64,000 bases of DNA from Hymenobacter setariae (lineage in GTDB: Bacteria; Bacteroidota; Bacteroidia; Cytophagales; Hymenobacteraceae), in contig NZ_VMRJ01000001.1 in assembly GCF_007713685.1 (NCBI RefSeq), positions 912,129 through 976,128 of the forward strand, read 5' to 3'. Of the stretch, positions 22,832 through 33,222 are shown piece by piece. The notes beneath the pieces are model-generated. The model searched no databases, was not told the DNA's origin, and saw nothing but the letters and a program-made list of their open reading frames with translations. The translations under genes and the position numbers were made by a program. Each line of letters starts with the position of its first letter. The first letter of the stretch is position 1.

Positions 22832-25800
22832 CTACCGCAGCAGCACGAGTTTGCCCCAGTCTTTCTGGAAGGCTTTGTCGCCGGCTGTAGCGCGCTGGCT
22901 GAACTGTCCATTCGGGTCGTTGAGCGAAACTCGGTAGAGGTACGTGCCATTGGCTAGGCGGTCGCCGTACTGGTCGGTACCGTCCCAGGCGTAGTCCGTG
23001 ATGTTATTACCAATGTGCAGTGGCCCCAGCTCACTCATGAAAATTTCGCGCACCACTCTGCCAGTCAGTGTCATAATTTGAATTTTCATGTCGCGTGGCA
23101 GCTCTTGGCCCGTTACTGTGAATACAAAGCGGGCTTTACTTGTGACGGGATTAGGATAAGGGAACACGTTGGTGATTGTCGATTCCTTTACCACTTCAAA
23201 CTTAATCTGGTAGGTCTGCGTGCCAGCAGCATTGCCCGAGCGGTCGCGGCCCTGCACTTGCAGCGTATAGATACCGTTTTCGAGCGGCGTCGTTTTGCCC
23301 GGCTGGAAGTCGAGACGCGCCACTGAGCCCGCCTGCGAGGTCGAATCGATGGTAAATTGAATTTCTGAGTTGCCTAAGGTATTTATCAGCGTGGGGGTCG
23401 TCTGGCCGGGCTTTTGGAGCAGCACTGTGAAAGCCGAAGCATCCTTAATATGCCGCAGCTTGTCTTCGTCCTTAAGCTGAATGCTGACAACCGGTGTCGG
23501 CGACACCAAGTCACCGTTGAGCAGGTGTCGACCATCCACGGCCACGTCGAGCGTAGGTGGCACGTTGCCATCACTGATGGTGTAGGGAGCCAGCGTGAGC
23601 GTATTATTGAAGAAATACAGTTCGGGCTGGCGATTGGTCACCGGGTTCACCGTTACTACCGGCGTGAGGGTGCCAAATACTCCGACCACGTCTAGGCTTA
23701 TTTGCACGGTCATGCTTTCGCCAGCTTTGAGAATGCTAGGAGCCGTGAAGGTGGCCGACTTCACCGAAACGCCGCTGGCATTGAGCAAGTCGATGCGTGT
23801 GGTAAGCGGGGCGCCAAAATCGATACCGCCAATATTCTGGAACACTACCGGGAATGCAATCTTTCCATAATTAGTGGCCTGGCCAGCTAGAGTGGCGGGG
23901 TCATAGCTAGCGCTGGATACTAAGTCGCGCCGCACTGTACCCTCGGGCAAGCCTTTATAAGCCACGAGCCACTGCCGCAGTTGAGGCGGCACCCGGTTCA
24001 CCGAGTCACGCAGGGTTACTTCGAGCTGTAAGTACGGGTACTTGGCAGCCGCCACCGATGTCAGGCTATATGACTTGGTTTTAACATCAGGAGCCAGTTC
24101 GGTAGTGGCGTTGCTGGCATCAACGCCGAGCACGCGCAGGGTATAATCCGAAGTAGTGTTTTCGCGCTTAATAACGTTGAAAAGCGTTTGCCATTCCTGC
24201 GCGGGGCCGATGCGGGTGCTCAGCACCCTACCACCTTGACCGGGGGCGAGTACTGTATCCACAAGGCTCACTAGCTGGTTGTAGCTGGGCTGGGCTAGGG
24301 TACGGTCGGGGCCTTGCTCACGCACGAGGTTGCCGCCCGTAGCCATCTTTTTTGCCAGCAATACCCAGGGCTCGCCATTGCGCAGCTGCCCACTGGCAGC
24401 AAGCTGGCTGCCCAGCAGCTTAGTGAGTGCTGTGCGCACGCTGGCCGGGAAGGCTGCGTAGCGCAAACGGTTCATGCTAACGAGCGCCACATAAGCACCA
24501 TCGGGTACGTTGTTGAGGAACGTTACGAGCTGTTGCTGACGCGCTGCGCTATTGTTCAGGTTGTCGAGGGTATCGCCACTGGTGCTACCAAAATGATAGA
24601 ACAGCTGGTCGTTCGGGCCGCAAGTGCTATACGGGCCGCCGGGCACGGCCACGCGCTTGAGCGTGTGGCCATCCAGGGCTACCAGCAGTAGGTTAGGTGA
24701 GTCGGTACCGCAGTCGCCTAGGTAGGGGGGCACCGTCACATCAGTCCGAATACCATATCCATTGCCGATGTTGAAAGTACTGCCAGACCCAACACCGCCC
24801 CCGCCTACTGTGAAGAGTGCCACTGGCTGACGCTGGTCGGCAAAGCTCCAGCGTCCAGTTGGCGCGGCAACGGTTACATTTTGTAGTTGGTCACGCTGAA
24901 ACTGCGCATGATGGCTCTGCGACCAACCACCCGCTACAGCACCCGAAATAATGCGGAAAGATGACTGCTGCCAGTTGGGGTCTTCGCCTGCCGCGGGTTG
25001 GCTGAAACGCACCCGCCAGTACCACACTACCGAGTCGGGGCGCGCCCCCACCAGCGTCGGCGGCTGCCAGCTCACTACGGCCGGTCCCGAAAGATTGAGC
25101 GCCTGCTTAAGGGCACCGCTGTTAAAGGTAGCCACGGTATCGACCTGAAAGTCGTAGCCTCGCACAGCGGCCGTAGCATCGTTGTTTTGCGCTACGAGCA
25201 GAGGCAGGTTGGTGCTCACAATCGCAAATTCAGTGGGCGTAACTAATGTCATTCCACCTTTCAGGAATGAATAGGTGATGGTAGCCGCATTGTTGGTTTC
25301 ATCGAGTTCAGCCACTTTGTTGGCGTAGTCCAGCTCTACCTTGAAGGTATTGTCGCCATACACATCGCCCGTGTTACCTAGTGTAATAGTGTAAGTCGTA
25401 TCGCGGGCCCACGCCTGGCGGAAAGTTTGGGTCAGCACCTCGGCCGCCCGGCCCCCACCCGGCCGGTACGTGCGCGTCACCCTGATTTCAACTGCATCTG
25501 TGGTAATGCGGGCGGGGTTGCTTACACCTACCCGCAGCACAAAGGGCGCAGTAGGTGTAATAGCCGAGGCCCCCGGCGCTGGCGCTAGCGACAAAGTGGC
25601 ATTGCTGGTAATAAAGTCGGGTTTAGCCGGCGCGTAGAGGCGCAGAGCAGGGTCGCCCTGCCAAGTGGTGCTCAGCAGTTGCTCTTGGCCTACCACCGAT
25701 TGGAAAGCCGCCTTGGTTTGCATTTGGCGCACTACTTCGTTGTACACCTGCGTCACGGGTTGACCAAACCACGTCGCATTGTTGAACAACAGTTCGTACA

Positions 25801-28087
25801 TCTTATCCTGCACGGGGTCGAGCAGATAAGCATACGATTCGCACGCCTGCGAAAGCATGCCGATAGAACCCTTTTGCGGCGCTAATAGCCAGCTAATGCC
25901 AAAAATGCGTGTATTAAAGGCAAAATCGCCCGCGATGCAGCCGTTGTACATCAAAATGGGGTAACGTCCCACATTCTGATAACCGTTGGAAGCATCATCA
26001 ATGTTGCCAATATCTAGATTAAAGTAGTTGAGCGCACCGTGGCCAAAGTAAGTAATGGCTGCTAAGCCAGTGTTCAGCTCCGTCGAGATGTTGAGTGGGA
26101 CAATAAACTGATTTGTCGTGTTTTTACGGAACGTGGTAACCTTGCCTCCTAGCAGCGGCCGCGGCACTCGGCGAGCATAGCCATCGAGATAACCTGCAAA
26201 CTCCCGGAATTCATCACTGGTGGCGCCCCCTGCTAGGTGTACCACATTTTTGCGCCAAGTTTGAGGGTCGGTCGGGCTGTAGGTAGTTAGCTTTTCTTCG
26301 TGCTGCTGCAGCTTGGCCAGGTAGTTCATCACCTCTTGCGGGCTGATAGCCGGCACGCGGCCAGTGGGCATGCGCGCCACAAAGTTGTTGTTAGGCCAGT
26401 CGCTAGAAAGAAAATTGTCCGACGTAGAAGCGGTCGAAACCGGCACCAAATCTATACCTTGCTCGCCCAAAATTCGGCTGGTTCTGGCCGCCACAATGCC
26501 CCCACCCTCCAGAATGTAATCTTGGCCGGGCTGCGTGCCGGGGCCCAGGCCTTTACCTAGTAGCAGCAGGTATTTGATTTGCGTGGCGGGCGATGAGCCT
26601 ACTAGCCAGAGCGCAAAATGGCGGAGGGCCATCACCGACCGCTCACCGTAATGAAACTGGTCATATAGCTGAGGGGCCGTTACCATTAGGGTATCGTAGC
26701 GACCACCAGCCACTGAAGCACGATAGTTGGCGTAGGCCCGGGCGGCGTTAGGCGCGCTGCCAGCGGCTTTCATCAGCTGCGGGTGAGTGATGATGACAAA
26801 GTTTGGCTTGGCCGGGTCTATCGGCCGGAAGGTGATACGCTGCGCCGCCGCAGGTACTAGCCACGCGTTGGCATCAGCTAGCAGCAGGCGGTGCGTACTC
26901 TGCTCTGTGGCTCCTGGGAATACAAAGCGACGGGCGGTGCCACCCATCGTTTGGGCGGCCGTAGGTGCCACACGCTGTACATTCCAAGGGTCCTGCACAT
27001 CGTAGCCAACTACCGTAGCCGGTACATTATCAAGCTCGTAAGTAGCAGGCCCAGCTAACAGCGAATCGTTTTGAAACCACATGGTGCGGCGGTCACTAAA
27101 CCACACGCTTTGCTGCGGCGCCGTTACTTTCAGGTAAGCATAGCGCCATACGTCATAGGGCGCTGCTGGGCGCTGATTGAGTGCTACGCAATGCATCTCA
27201 ACCGTGCCGTTATTAACGTCTTCGGGCCGAATAGCGTAGCTACCGCGAATAGGATTGTAATTCTGAAACCTCATTACTCCCACTTCTCGCTGAGCTCCAG
27301 TCGGCGGCACGACACGCACACTAGTTATATGCAGGCCGGCGGTGCCACCATTACCGCTAGGTACGCTGCCGCCTACTAGGCACACCTCGGCTTTGATAGC
27401 AGGGGTTCCACCCTGCGTGGGCAGAGCTCGCAGCAGGCTGTCGGTGCGCACCGAAAAGTCACCCGTCGTGCCAGAAAAGAACCCCTCGCTGCTCTCCAGC
27501 CACGGCATATGGGCAGTACCTTCTGTAGGCCCTTGCACATAGCCGCCTACTACCAGCTTTAGCGACGTTTGGAGGCGCCAGGCATGGGGCGTGCCACCAG
27601 CCGCCGCTGGCTGCGCCACGCGCTTGCCAGCCCGGCTACCCCAGGTAATGAAGTAGGTAGCCGTATCCGTATAGAAGCTATAGTACTGGTGAGCTTGGTC
27701 GGCAGGATTTTTATAGAACTCGCGGTCTAGCTTGCCATCATTGCGCTGGCCATAAAACTCTAGGTAGCTCGTGGCATCGAGCGTGGCCTGGTTGCCCCCT
27801 TGGTACAGGGCTACCTCTTTACCACGCCGCCAGAGTTGAAACTGCGTGGGGGCCACGCCCGCGGCATTGAGACTACGCAAATAATTGTAGTCGAGGCGGT
27901 AGATGCCATCGCGCCACACTTTCAACTTGTAGTAGGGTTGGCCCGCCACTATCCATTCGTTGCCGTAGGGGCCCGACTGTGCACGCGCGCCAATGCTTAA
28001 TAGCACGCCCAGCACGATGAGCAAGCTTCTACCTAAGCCCCGTAGTATAGTGGTATTTTGCCAACCAGCGGTGTACTGCTGTGTCAT
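22832..28087 (-). CDS. porU: Type IX secretion system sortase PorU
   Basis: The 1751-residue protein is the gingipain-type (C25) sortase that removes C-terminal sorting signals from type IX cargo and attaches the cargo to the cell surface. A signal peptide lies near residues 10-36. The catalytic domain, at about 420-860, carries the histidine in ITYFGHGALNYF and the cysteine in MYNGCIAGDF. Ig-like regions follow. The chain ends in a sorting-type domain with FPYPNPVTSKARF and GTYLYRVSL. The gene is followed downstream in transcription by folA in convergence and preceded by porV, the usual order. The length is on the long side of the family. Confidence 0.9.
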   Translation of the reverse strand: MTQQYTAGWQNTTILRGLGRSLLIVLGVLLSIGARAQSGPYGNEWIVAGQPYYKLKVWRDGIYRLDYNYLRSLNAAGVAPTQFQLWRRGKEVALYQGGNQATLDATSYLEFYGQRNDGKLDREFYKNPADQAHQYYSFYTDTATYFITWGSRAGKRVAQPAAAGGTPHAWRLQTSLKLVVGGYVQGPTEGTAHMPWLESSEGFFSGTTGDFSVRTDSLLRALPTQGGTPAIKAEVCLVGGSVPSGNGGTAGLHITSVRVVPPTGAQREVGVMRFQNYNPIRGSYAIRPEDVNNGTVEMHCVALNQRPAAPYDVWRYAYLKVTAPQQSVWFSDRRTMWFQNDSLLAGPATYELDNVPATVVGYDVQDPWNVQRVAPTAAQTMGGTARRFVFPGATEQSTHRLLLADANAWLVPAAAQRITFRPIDPAKPNFVIITHPQLMKAAGSAPNAARAYANYRASVAGGRYDTLMVTAPQLYDQFHYGERSVMALRHFALWLVGSSPATQIKYLLLLGKGLGPGTQPGQDYILEGGGIVAARTSRILGEQGIDLVPVSTASTSDNFLSSDWPNNNFVARMPTGRVPAISPQEVMNYLAKLQQHEEKLTTYSPTDPQTWRKNVVHLAGGATSDEFREFAGYLDGYARRVPRPLLGGKVTTFRKNTTNQFIVPLNISTELNTGLAAITYFGHGALNYFNLDIGNIDDASNGYQNVGRYPILMYNGCIAGDFAFNTRIFGISWLLAPQKGSIGMLSQACESYAYLLDPVQDKMYELLFNNATWFGQPVTQVYNEVVRQMQTKAAFQSVVGQEQLLSTTWQGDPALRLYAPAKPDFITSNATLSLAPAPGASAITPTAPFVLRVGVSNPARITTDAVEIRVTRTYRPGGGRAAEVLTQTFRQAWARDTTYTITLGNTGDVYGDNTFKVELDYANKVAELDETNNAATITYSFLKGGMTLVTPTEFAIVSTNLPLLVAQNNDATAAVRGYDFQVDTVATFNSGALKQALNLSGPAVVSWQPPTLVGARPDSVVWYWRVRFSQPAAGEDPNWQQSSFRIISGAVAGGWSQSHHAQFQRDQLQNVTVAAPTGRWSFADQRQPVALFTVGGGGVGSGSTFNIGNGYGIRTDVTVPPYLGDCGTDSPNLLLVALDGHTLKRVAVPGGPYSTCGPNDQLFYHFGSTSGDTLDNLNNSAARQQQLVTFLNNVPDGAYVALVSMNRLRYAAFPASVRTALTKLLGSQLAASGQLRNGEPWVLLAKKMATGGNLVREQGPDRTLAQPSYNQLVSLVDTVLAPGQGGRVLSTRIGPAQEWQTLFNVIKRENTTSDYTLRVLGVDASNATTELAPDVKTKSYSLTSVAAAKYPYLQLEVTLRDSVNRVPPQLRQWLVAYKGLPEGTVRRDLVSSASYDPATLAGQATNYGKIAFPVVFQNIGGIDFGAPLTTRIDLLNASGVSVKSATFTAPSILKAGESMTVQISLDVVGVFGTLTPVVTVNPVTNRQPELYFFNNTLTLAPYTISDGNVPPTLDVAVDGRHLLNGDLVSPTPVVSIQLKDEDKLRHIKDASAFTVLLQKPGQTTPTLINTLGNSEIQFTIDSTSQAGSVARLDFQPGKTTPLENGIYTLQVQGRDRSGNAAGTQTYQIKFEVVKESTITNVFPYPNPVTSKARFVFTVTGQELPRDMKIQIMTLTGRVVREIFMSELGPLHIGNNITDYAWDGTDQYGDRLANGTYLYRVSLNDPNGQFSQRATAGDKAFQKDWGKLVLLR

Positions 28088-28181
28088 CGCTTAATTAGAT
28101 AAGCCGGCCTGCGCCAGCGATATAGAAATAGTGAGTTGCAGATAAAATGGCGGCTTCCTGGCCGACCTAGGTGCATAGCGC

Positions 28182-29273
28182 TTAGTTGCTGGTGCGCAGG
28201 CCACCCGCCCGGCTCCCAAACCCGTAGCCTAGGCTCACAATTAAGGAATTGACGCTGGACGATTGGTCGAGCGCCAGCCGCGACAATGCCAAATCAACGC
28301 GCAGGCCGCTAAACGCCACACCAGCGCCTAGGCTATACTGGCCTTTCCACTGCTGTTGCTTGCCAAAATCCCTTATTTTCTGGTAGTTGCCGGCGCCGCC
28401 ACGCAAGAATACCAAGTTACGGTAACCCACTTCGACTCCTATCCGTGGGTCAATACTCACGGGCTTGGCCGAAACGAGCGTATTGCGCTGGCCATCGGTA
28501 GTGGCCTCTAGGTCGGTAGCCACTAAGGCCGTAAAATCGGCAGGCAACTTAAACTGATAGCCTACCCCTACTACCAACCTAGGAAGCGTCAGCTCGGTCG
28601 AGTTTGTAGGGATGGCTTCGTTAATAGTAGTAGCCTTAAAATTCTCAGCGTTGATGCTCCAGGCGTTGAAGGTTGTTGTGATATCGCGGGCCGTCAGGCC
28701 AAGGCGCCAACCGCCATGGTTGTACTGCACGCCAGCATCTATGCCAAAGCCATAGGCATTGGCATACGAACCAATATTGCGATAGATGAGCTTGGCGTTG
28801 GCACCAACACTTAGGCCCTCGGGGCCCAATTTGCGGGCGTAGCTGAGTAGCAGCGCATAATCAGCCACTGAAAAGTACGTGATTCTATCGTACTGAATCT
28901 GCCCATATTCGTTGATGAGCGCCCGAGTATCAGCAATGTTATCGACCCCCGAGCGTAGCAGCGTAGCACCGACCACGGTTTTGTCGTCTAGGGGCATGGC
29001 GAAGGCAGCATAGTCATTTTTCACGACACCCGAAAACAGCTCGGAATGCATCAGCACGCCATCGTAACGAGCCTGTAGGTTGGGGAGGGCGGCGGGATTC
29101 CAGTAGCCAGCCGTGGCATCGGTAGCTAGGCTTACTTGCACTTTACCCATACCTAGGGACCGCGCTCCAGCGCCTAGGTTCATAAACTCATTGCTGTATT
29201 TAGGGGTGTTGGTTTGAGCATGCGCGCCTGCTATGGCCGCCAGAGCCAGCCCCAAGCTTAGGCTCCACTTCAT
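28182..29273 (-). CDS. porV: Type IX secretion outer membrane protein PorV
   Basis: The protein has about 363 residues from MKWSLSLGLALAAIAGAHAQ, a clean signal peptide. The mature part is an FadL-like barrel with the PorV/PorQ signature EFMNLGAGARSLGMG at its start and ATAGYWNPAALPNL soon after. PorV carries cargo from the translocon to PorU, and lies directly upstream of porU here. A longer start (29348) is open but adds residues without a signal pattern. The last strand ends in a polar tail. Confidence 0.85.
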   Translation of the reverse strand: MKWSLSLGLALAAIAGAHAQTNTPKYSNEFMNLGAGARSLGMGKVQVSLATDATAGYWNPAALPNLQARYDGVLMHSELFSGVVKNDYAAFAMPLDDKTVVGATLLRSGVDNIADTRALINEYGQIQYDRITYFSVADYALLLSYARKLGPEGLSVGANAKLIYRNIGSYANAYGFGIDAGVQYNHGGWRLGLTARDITTTFNAWSINAENFKATTINEAIPTNSTELTLPRLVVGVGYQFKLPADFTALVATDLEATTDGQRNTLVSAKPVSIDPRIGVEVGYRNLVFLRGGAGNYQKIRDFGKQQQWKGQYSLGAGVAFSGLRVDLALSRLALDQSSSVNSLIVSLGYGFGSRAGGLRTSN

Positions 29274-29676
29274 GCGCCAAGACCGAATAACAAGAGTAGA
29301 TGTTAGCATAGTAGGTATAAAGACCAAAAAATTGTCACGCCAACGCAAGTTACTGCCAGATAGTGCGAGTAGCTACTTGCCCGGTGCTAGCTTACTAGCA
29401 CCAGCTTTGCACAAGCAACTCGCATTCCGCTGATTAGCTCGTCAGTTAGTGGCTAAAGGATAGATAGGACGGTAGTGAGCTAGTATTTTCTTGAACTTTT
29501 CTAACTACGCCTCCCAGAATTCTTGCTGCAGAGCAATAGGTTACTGAATGCAAAAAATATTTTTAAATCGATTTCTTCTGAAACGAAACAAAAAATTTTA
29601 CGCCAAGTATTATGCAATACAAAGTACCTGCACTACATTTGTACTGTTCCTCACCTACTACTAGCCCATACCGCCC
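29274..29676. other. Divergent intergenic region between porV and the PadR gene
   Basis: About 400 bases without a gene. It becomes AT-rich from 29530 on and holds a clear plus-strand TAnnTTTG element. No promoter matching the consensus was found on the porV side. Confidence 0.5.
29634..29641 (+). promoter_or_regulatory. Bacteroidota -7 element TACATTTG for the PadR operon
   Basis: An exact TAnnTTTG match 35 bases upstream of the PadR ATG, inside an AT-rich stretch. It probably drives the PadR-PspC pair. Confidence 0.6.
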
Positions 29677-30015
29677 ATGAAACTAGAGAACACCCAGGTG
29701 CAGATGCGCAAAGGCATCCTCGAATTCTGCATTCTGGAGATTATCGGCCGCGGGGAGGCCTACGCCAGCGACATGCTGGAGGAGCTCACCCAAGCCCGCA
29801 TGATAGTGGTGGAGGGTACGCTCTACCCGCTACTCACGCGCCTCAAGAATGCCGCCCTGCTCGACTACGTCTGGAAGGAATCGACTTCCGGCCCACCCCG
29901 CAAGTACTACACGCTCACCGACTCAGGCCGCCAGTTTTTGGAAGAGCTGCGCCAAACCTGGGAAGAAATGGCTCTCTCGGTAGGCATCATTCGCCAGCCT
30001 CGCCGCCCAGCTTAG
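29677..30015 (+). CDS. PadR family transcriptional regulator
   Basis: The 112-residue protein is a winged-helix PadR regulator. GILEFCILEIIGRGEAYASDML is the first part of the DNA-binding domain, VVEGTLYPLLTRLKNAALLDY the recognition helix and wing, and PPRKYYTLTDSGRQFLEEL the conserved wing end. It is followed after 69 bases by a large PspC-domain membrane protein, a pairing common in Bacteroidota. It is likely to be the repressor of that operon. Confidence 0.9.
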   Translation: MKLENTQVQMRKGILEFCILEIIGRGEAYASDMLEELTQARMIVVEGTLYPLLTRLKNAALLDYVWKESTSGPPRKYYTLTDSGRQFLEELRQTWEEMALSVGIIRQPRRPA

Positions 30016-30084
30016 TCACCCTGCTTTTACGCCCCACCTCTTTCAGCTTAAAACTGCCGCGCTTCGCCGCCTGCGGCCTTTCTC

Positions 30085-32775
30085 ATGAAAAAGAACATCA
30101 GCATCAACTTGCAGGGTATCATCTTCCACATCGAAGATGATGGCTACGAAGTGCTTAGCCGCTACCTCCACGAGGTGAAGGCGCACTTTGCCAGCTACCA
30201 GGGCCACGAGGAGATAGTGGCCGATATCGAGGGCCGCATTGCCGAACTGTTTTCGGCGCGCCTTTCGGCCGTTAAACAAGTCATTACCCTCACCGACGTG
30301 GAGGAAATGACTGCCAAGATGGGCCGCGTGAGCGACTTCGCCTCGGAGCCTGACGAGGACGAGGAGGCCTATGCCGAGCCTACAGCCACTGGCCAATCGG
30401 CCGGCTTTGGCCGCGGCTACACGGGCGGCGCTACGCCTCCCTATAGTGGCCAGGGCACGGCCGATGGCCAGCCCCGCCGCCTCTACCGCGACCTAGCGCA
30501 CCGCAAAATTGCGGGTGTGTGCGCTGGCCTGGCGCAGTATTTCATGATAAACCCGCTGGTAGTGCGGCTAATTTTTCTGGCCTTGGTGCTACTGCCCAAT
30601 GTGGTTGGGGTGTACGACCATATTCCCGGCACCGGCATATTCCGCCACCGCTTCGATTTTGGCGGCATTGCGCTCATCGCCTATATCATCTTGTGGATAG
30701 TGTTGCCTAAGCGCGACGACGCCCCCACCCCCATCGATACGCTCGATTTTGGTGGCTCGCTCACCGGCCGCAAGCTGTTTCGCGATGTAGATACCGGTAA
30801 GATAGGTGGCGTGTCAGCTGGCCTGGCAGCCTACTTCCGCACCGATGTAGTGCTGGTGCGTGTGCTATTCTTGCTGAGCTTGTTCCTAGGTGGCTCAGGC
30901 TTTATCATCTACCTCATCCTGTGGGTAGTAGTGCCCGAGGCCCGCACCGTATCAGAAAAAATGCAGATGCGCGGCGATGCCGTTACGCTTTCGGGCATCG
31001 ATAACACTTTGCGTACTAGCGCCTTTGAGGGCGACGCTACTACGCCGGCCGGCAGCCGCTCGGTAGGCACTTTTCTAGAGGGGGCGGCGCGTAGCGCCAA
31101 GCCAGCGGCCTCCTTCCTAGGTACCATTATCCGCTGGCTAGTGGGCTTGTGGCTGATTTTTTGGGGTGGCTCGTGGCTAGTAGCCGTGATGGCCATGCTA
31201 GGTGCTGCCCTCAGCATCATTCCTTTCTCGGCCGTAGAGCACACAAGCAACGGCTTTATGTTCGACAATGAGTTTGGCTCGGTGGTGCGCAACCTGCCAC
31301 CGTGGGGCGCGGTTGCCGGTGCCCTACTCACCAGCATTCCGGCCATTGGCCTGATACTGCTGGGGCTGCGCCTGATAATGCGCCGCTGGATACTGGGCCG
31401 CAACACGGGACTAGTGCTGCTAGGTTTATGGCTGCTCGGGGTAGCTGGTTCGGCTGCAGCCGCTTTGCAAGTGGCCCGCGAGTTTCAGGCTAAAGGCACT
31501 TATAACACGACCGTGCGCCTGGATGCAATGGCGGGCCGGGGCATCGTACTCGACTCGCGCGATGTGGAAGACCGCATGGAATGGGTGAACCTGAATGTGG
31601 CTCCCGCCGATAGTGGCAAGGCTCCCTACATCGAGCAGGAGTTTCGGGCCAACGGCCGCACCGAAGAGGCCGCCCGCCTCACGGCCCAGCAAACGATGGT
31701 GTACAACATCGACCAGCGCGACTCGACCATCACCTTTGACGAGGGTTTGCGCCTCAAGGATAATGCGCCGTACCGCAACCAGAAGCTGCGCCTGACCTTG
31801 TATTTGCCACTTGATAAAGTGTACCGCCTCACGCCCCGCTTCCTAGACCACCTCAACGATGACGATTTCACCGATGGCCATCGCCCCAACACCGACGGCG
31901 ACCGCTCGTACCGCGCCCGCTTCACCCGCGAGGGCAAGTTTACCTGCCTCAACTGCCCGCCTGTTGACCAAGATGATGCTGACAACGACAATGACGGCGA
32001 CGAGGTGGTAGACATCGACGCTGATGGCACCAAAATGAAGCTGCGCGTAAACACCGATGGCAACGAGCCTACCGTGCGCATCAGCACTAGCACCCCCAAC
32101 TTCAACACCGACCCCGGCCACTACGGCACTGGCCGCAAGACGCTCAATGGCAGTGAGGAATTCAGTGAAATTGAAGCAGCTGGCCTGTTTCGGGTGCTGG
32201 TGCGGCAGGGCGATGGCTTTAAGGCCGAAGCTGCTGGCCGCACGAGCGACCTCGACGACGTGCGCCTCGAAGTACGGGGCGAGCGCCTCATCATCCGCGG
32301 CCGCCGCAACAATGGCTTGTTTTCGGCCTTAGGCAGCAACCGCAACCCGATACTGGTAACTGTGACGCTACCCCGCTTGCGCCACCTCGAGTTGAGCGCC
32401 GCCTGCCAAGCCGACGTAAGCGGCTTCCGCGACGAAGACTTGCGGGTGAACGCCTCTAGCGCTGCCTCTGCCCGCCTCGCTGTCGAGGTACCGCACCTCG
32501 AAATCGACCTCAGCAGTGCAGCTCACGCCGAGTTGAGTGGCTCGGCCAACGAGTTGTCGGTAGACGGCTCCAGCGCCAGCTCACTCGACGCCCTAGGCTT
32601 GCGCGCCACTAATGCGTCGGTCGACCTCAGCAGCGGCTCCGAAGCTAGCGTGCGTGCCACCGACGTGCTGAAAGTAGACCTCAGCAGCGGCAGCCAGGTG
32701 AAATACGCTGGCAGCCCCAACCGCATTGAGAAAGACCTCAACAGCGGAAGTTCGCTAGAGCAGGTGAAAGAATAA
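30085..32775 (+). CDS. PspC-domain membrane protein with C-terminal DUF2807 region
   Basis: The 896-residue protein starts with a cytoplasmic region resembling HAAS-type stress-sensor N-termini (about 1-70). Two PspC domains follow: RRLYRDLAHRKIAGVCAGL at about 131 and RKLFRDVDTGKIGGVSAGL at about 229, each with membrane helices. Further membrane segments run to about residue 465. An acidic, asparagine- and aspartate-rich stretch around 630-650 precedes a beta-solenoid of the DUF2807 (head GIN) type with repeated D-L-S-S-G turns. PspC proteins act in envelope stress signalling. It is cotranscribed with the PadR regulator and followed by a very long hairpin. Confidence 0.85.
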   Translation: MKKNISINLQGIIFHIEDDGYEVLSRYLHEVKAHFASYQGHEEIVADIEGRIAELFSARLSAVKQVITLTDVEEMTAKMGRVSDFASEPDEDEEAYAEPTATGQSAGFGRGYTGGATPPYSGQGTADGQPRRLYRDLAHRKIAGVCAGLAQYFMINPLVVRLIFLALVLLPNVVGVYDHIPGTGIFRHRFDFGGIALIAYIILWIVLPKRDDAPTPIDTLDFGGSLTGRKLFRDVDTGKIGGVSAGLAAYFRTDVVLVRVLFLLSLFLGGSGFIIYLILWVVVPEARTVSEKMQMRGDAVTLSGIDNTLRTSAFEGDATTPAGSRSVGTFLEGAARSAKPAASFLGTIIRWLVGLWLIFWGGSWLVAVMAMLGAALSIIPFSAVEHTSNGFMFDNEFGSVVRNLPPWGAVAGALLTSIPAIGLILLGLRLIMRRWILGRNTGLVLLGLWLLGVAGSAAAALQVAREFQAKGTYNTTVRLDAMAGRGIVLDSRDVEDRMEWVNLNVAPADSGKAPYIEQEFRANGRTEEAARLTAQQTMVYNIDQRDSTITFDEGLRLKDNAPYRNQKLRLTLYLPLDKVYRLTPRFLDHLNDDDFTDGHRPNTDGDRSYRARFTREGKFTCLNCPPVDQDDADNDNDGDEVVDIDADGTKMKLRVNTDGNEPTVRISTSTPNFNTDPGHYGTGRKTLNGSEEFSEIEAAGLFRVLVRQGDGFKAEAAGRTSDLDDVRLEVRGERLIIRGRRNNGLFSALGSNRNPILVTVTLPRLRHLELSAACQADVSGFRDEDLRVNASSAASARLAVEVPHLEIDLSSAAHAELSGSANELSVDGSSASSLDALGLRATNASVDLSSGSEASVRATDVLKVDLSSGSQVKYAGSPNRIEKDLNSGSSLEQVKE

Positions 32776-32869
32776 CGCTTAGCTAGTAGCCACTAATAGT
32801 TGATGCCGCACAATGCTCCGCTTGGGAGTTGTTGTGCGGCATCAACCATTAGTAGCTACTAGCTAAGCG
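32776..32869. terminator. Very long near-perfect hairpin after the PspC gene
   Basis: Arms of about 40 bases (from CGCTTAGCTAGTAG to CTACTAGCTAAGCG) start right after the PspC stop and end five bases before the SUI1 stop on the other strand. The inner part TTGATGCCGCACAA pairs with TTGTGCGGCATCAA. It has no long T run. Confidence 0.7.
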
Positions 32870-32874
32870 CTAAC

Positions 32875-33213
32875 TTATCCGCCTATCTGCTTCGCTTTGT
32901 AGCCTTCCTTCAACAGCACTTCCAGCACTTTAGCGCGGAAGTCACCTTGGACTACTATCTCGCTGTCTTTAGCGCTACCGCCCACACCGCACTTGGTTTT
33001 GAGCAGTTTCCCGAGGGTCTGTAAATCTTCATCACGGCCCACGAAGCCGGTAACGAGCGTCACCTGCTTGCCGCCACGCTGCTTTTTATCGAGCTGCACG
33101 CGCAGCTGCTGTTGCTGAGGCGGTAGCGTGGTCGCTTCGGTATCGCCACTGGTTTGGTACGAAAAATCGGGGTTGGTAGAGTACACCACGCCCTGGCGCT
33201 GGTCTTTTTTCAT
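32875..33213 (-). CDS. SUI1/eIF1-like translation factor (YciH family)
   Basis: The 112-residue protein is a bacterial homologue of eukaryotic eIF1. The C-terminal SUI1 fold shows QLDKKQRGGKQVTLVTGF, LKTKCGVGGSAKDSEIVVQGDF and VLLKEGYKAKQIGG. In E. coli YciH affects initiation fidelity and stress translation. The N-terminal 45 residues are polar and probably flexible. It follows the DUF3050 gene with nine bases between them, likely in one operon. Confidence 0.9.
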   Translation of the reverse strand: MKKDQRQGVVYSTNPDFSYQTSGDTEATTLPPQQQQLRVQLDKKQRGGKQVTLVTGFVGRDEDLQTLGKLLKTKCGVGGSAKDSEIVVQGDFRAKVLEVLLKEGYKAKQIGG

Positions 33214-33222
33214 AACCGAAAA

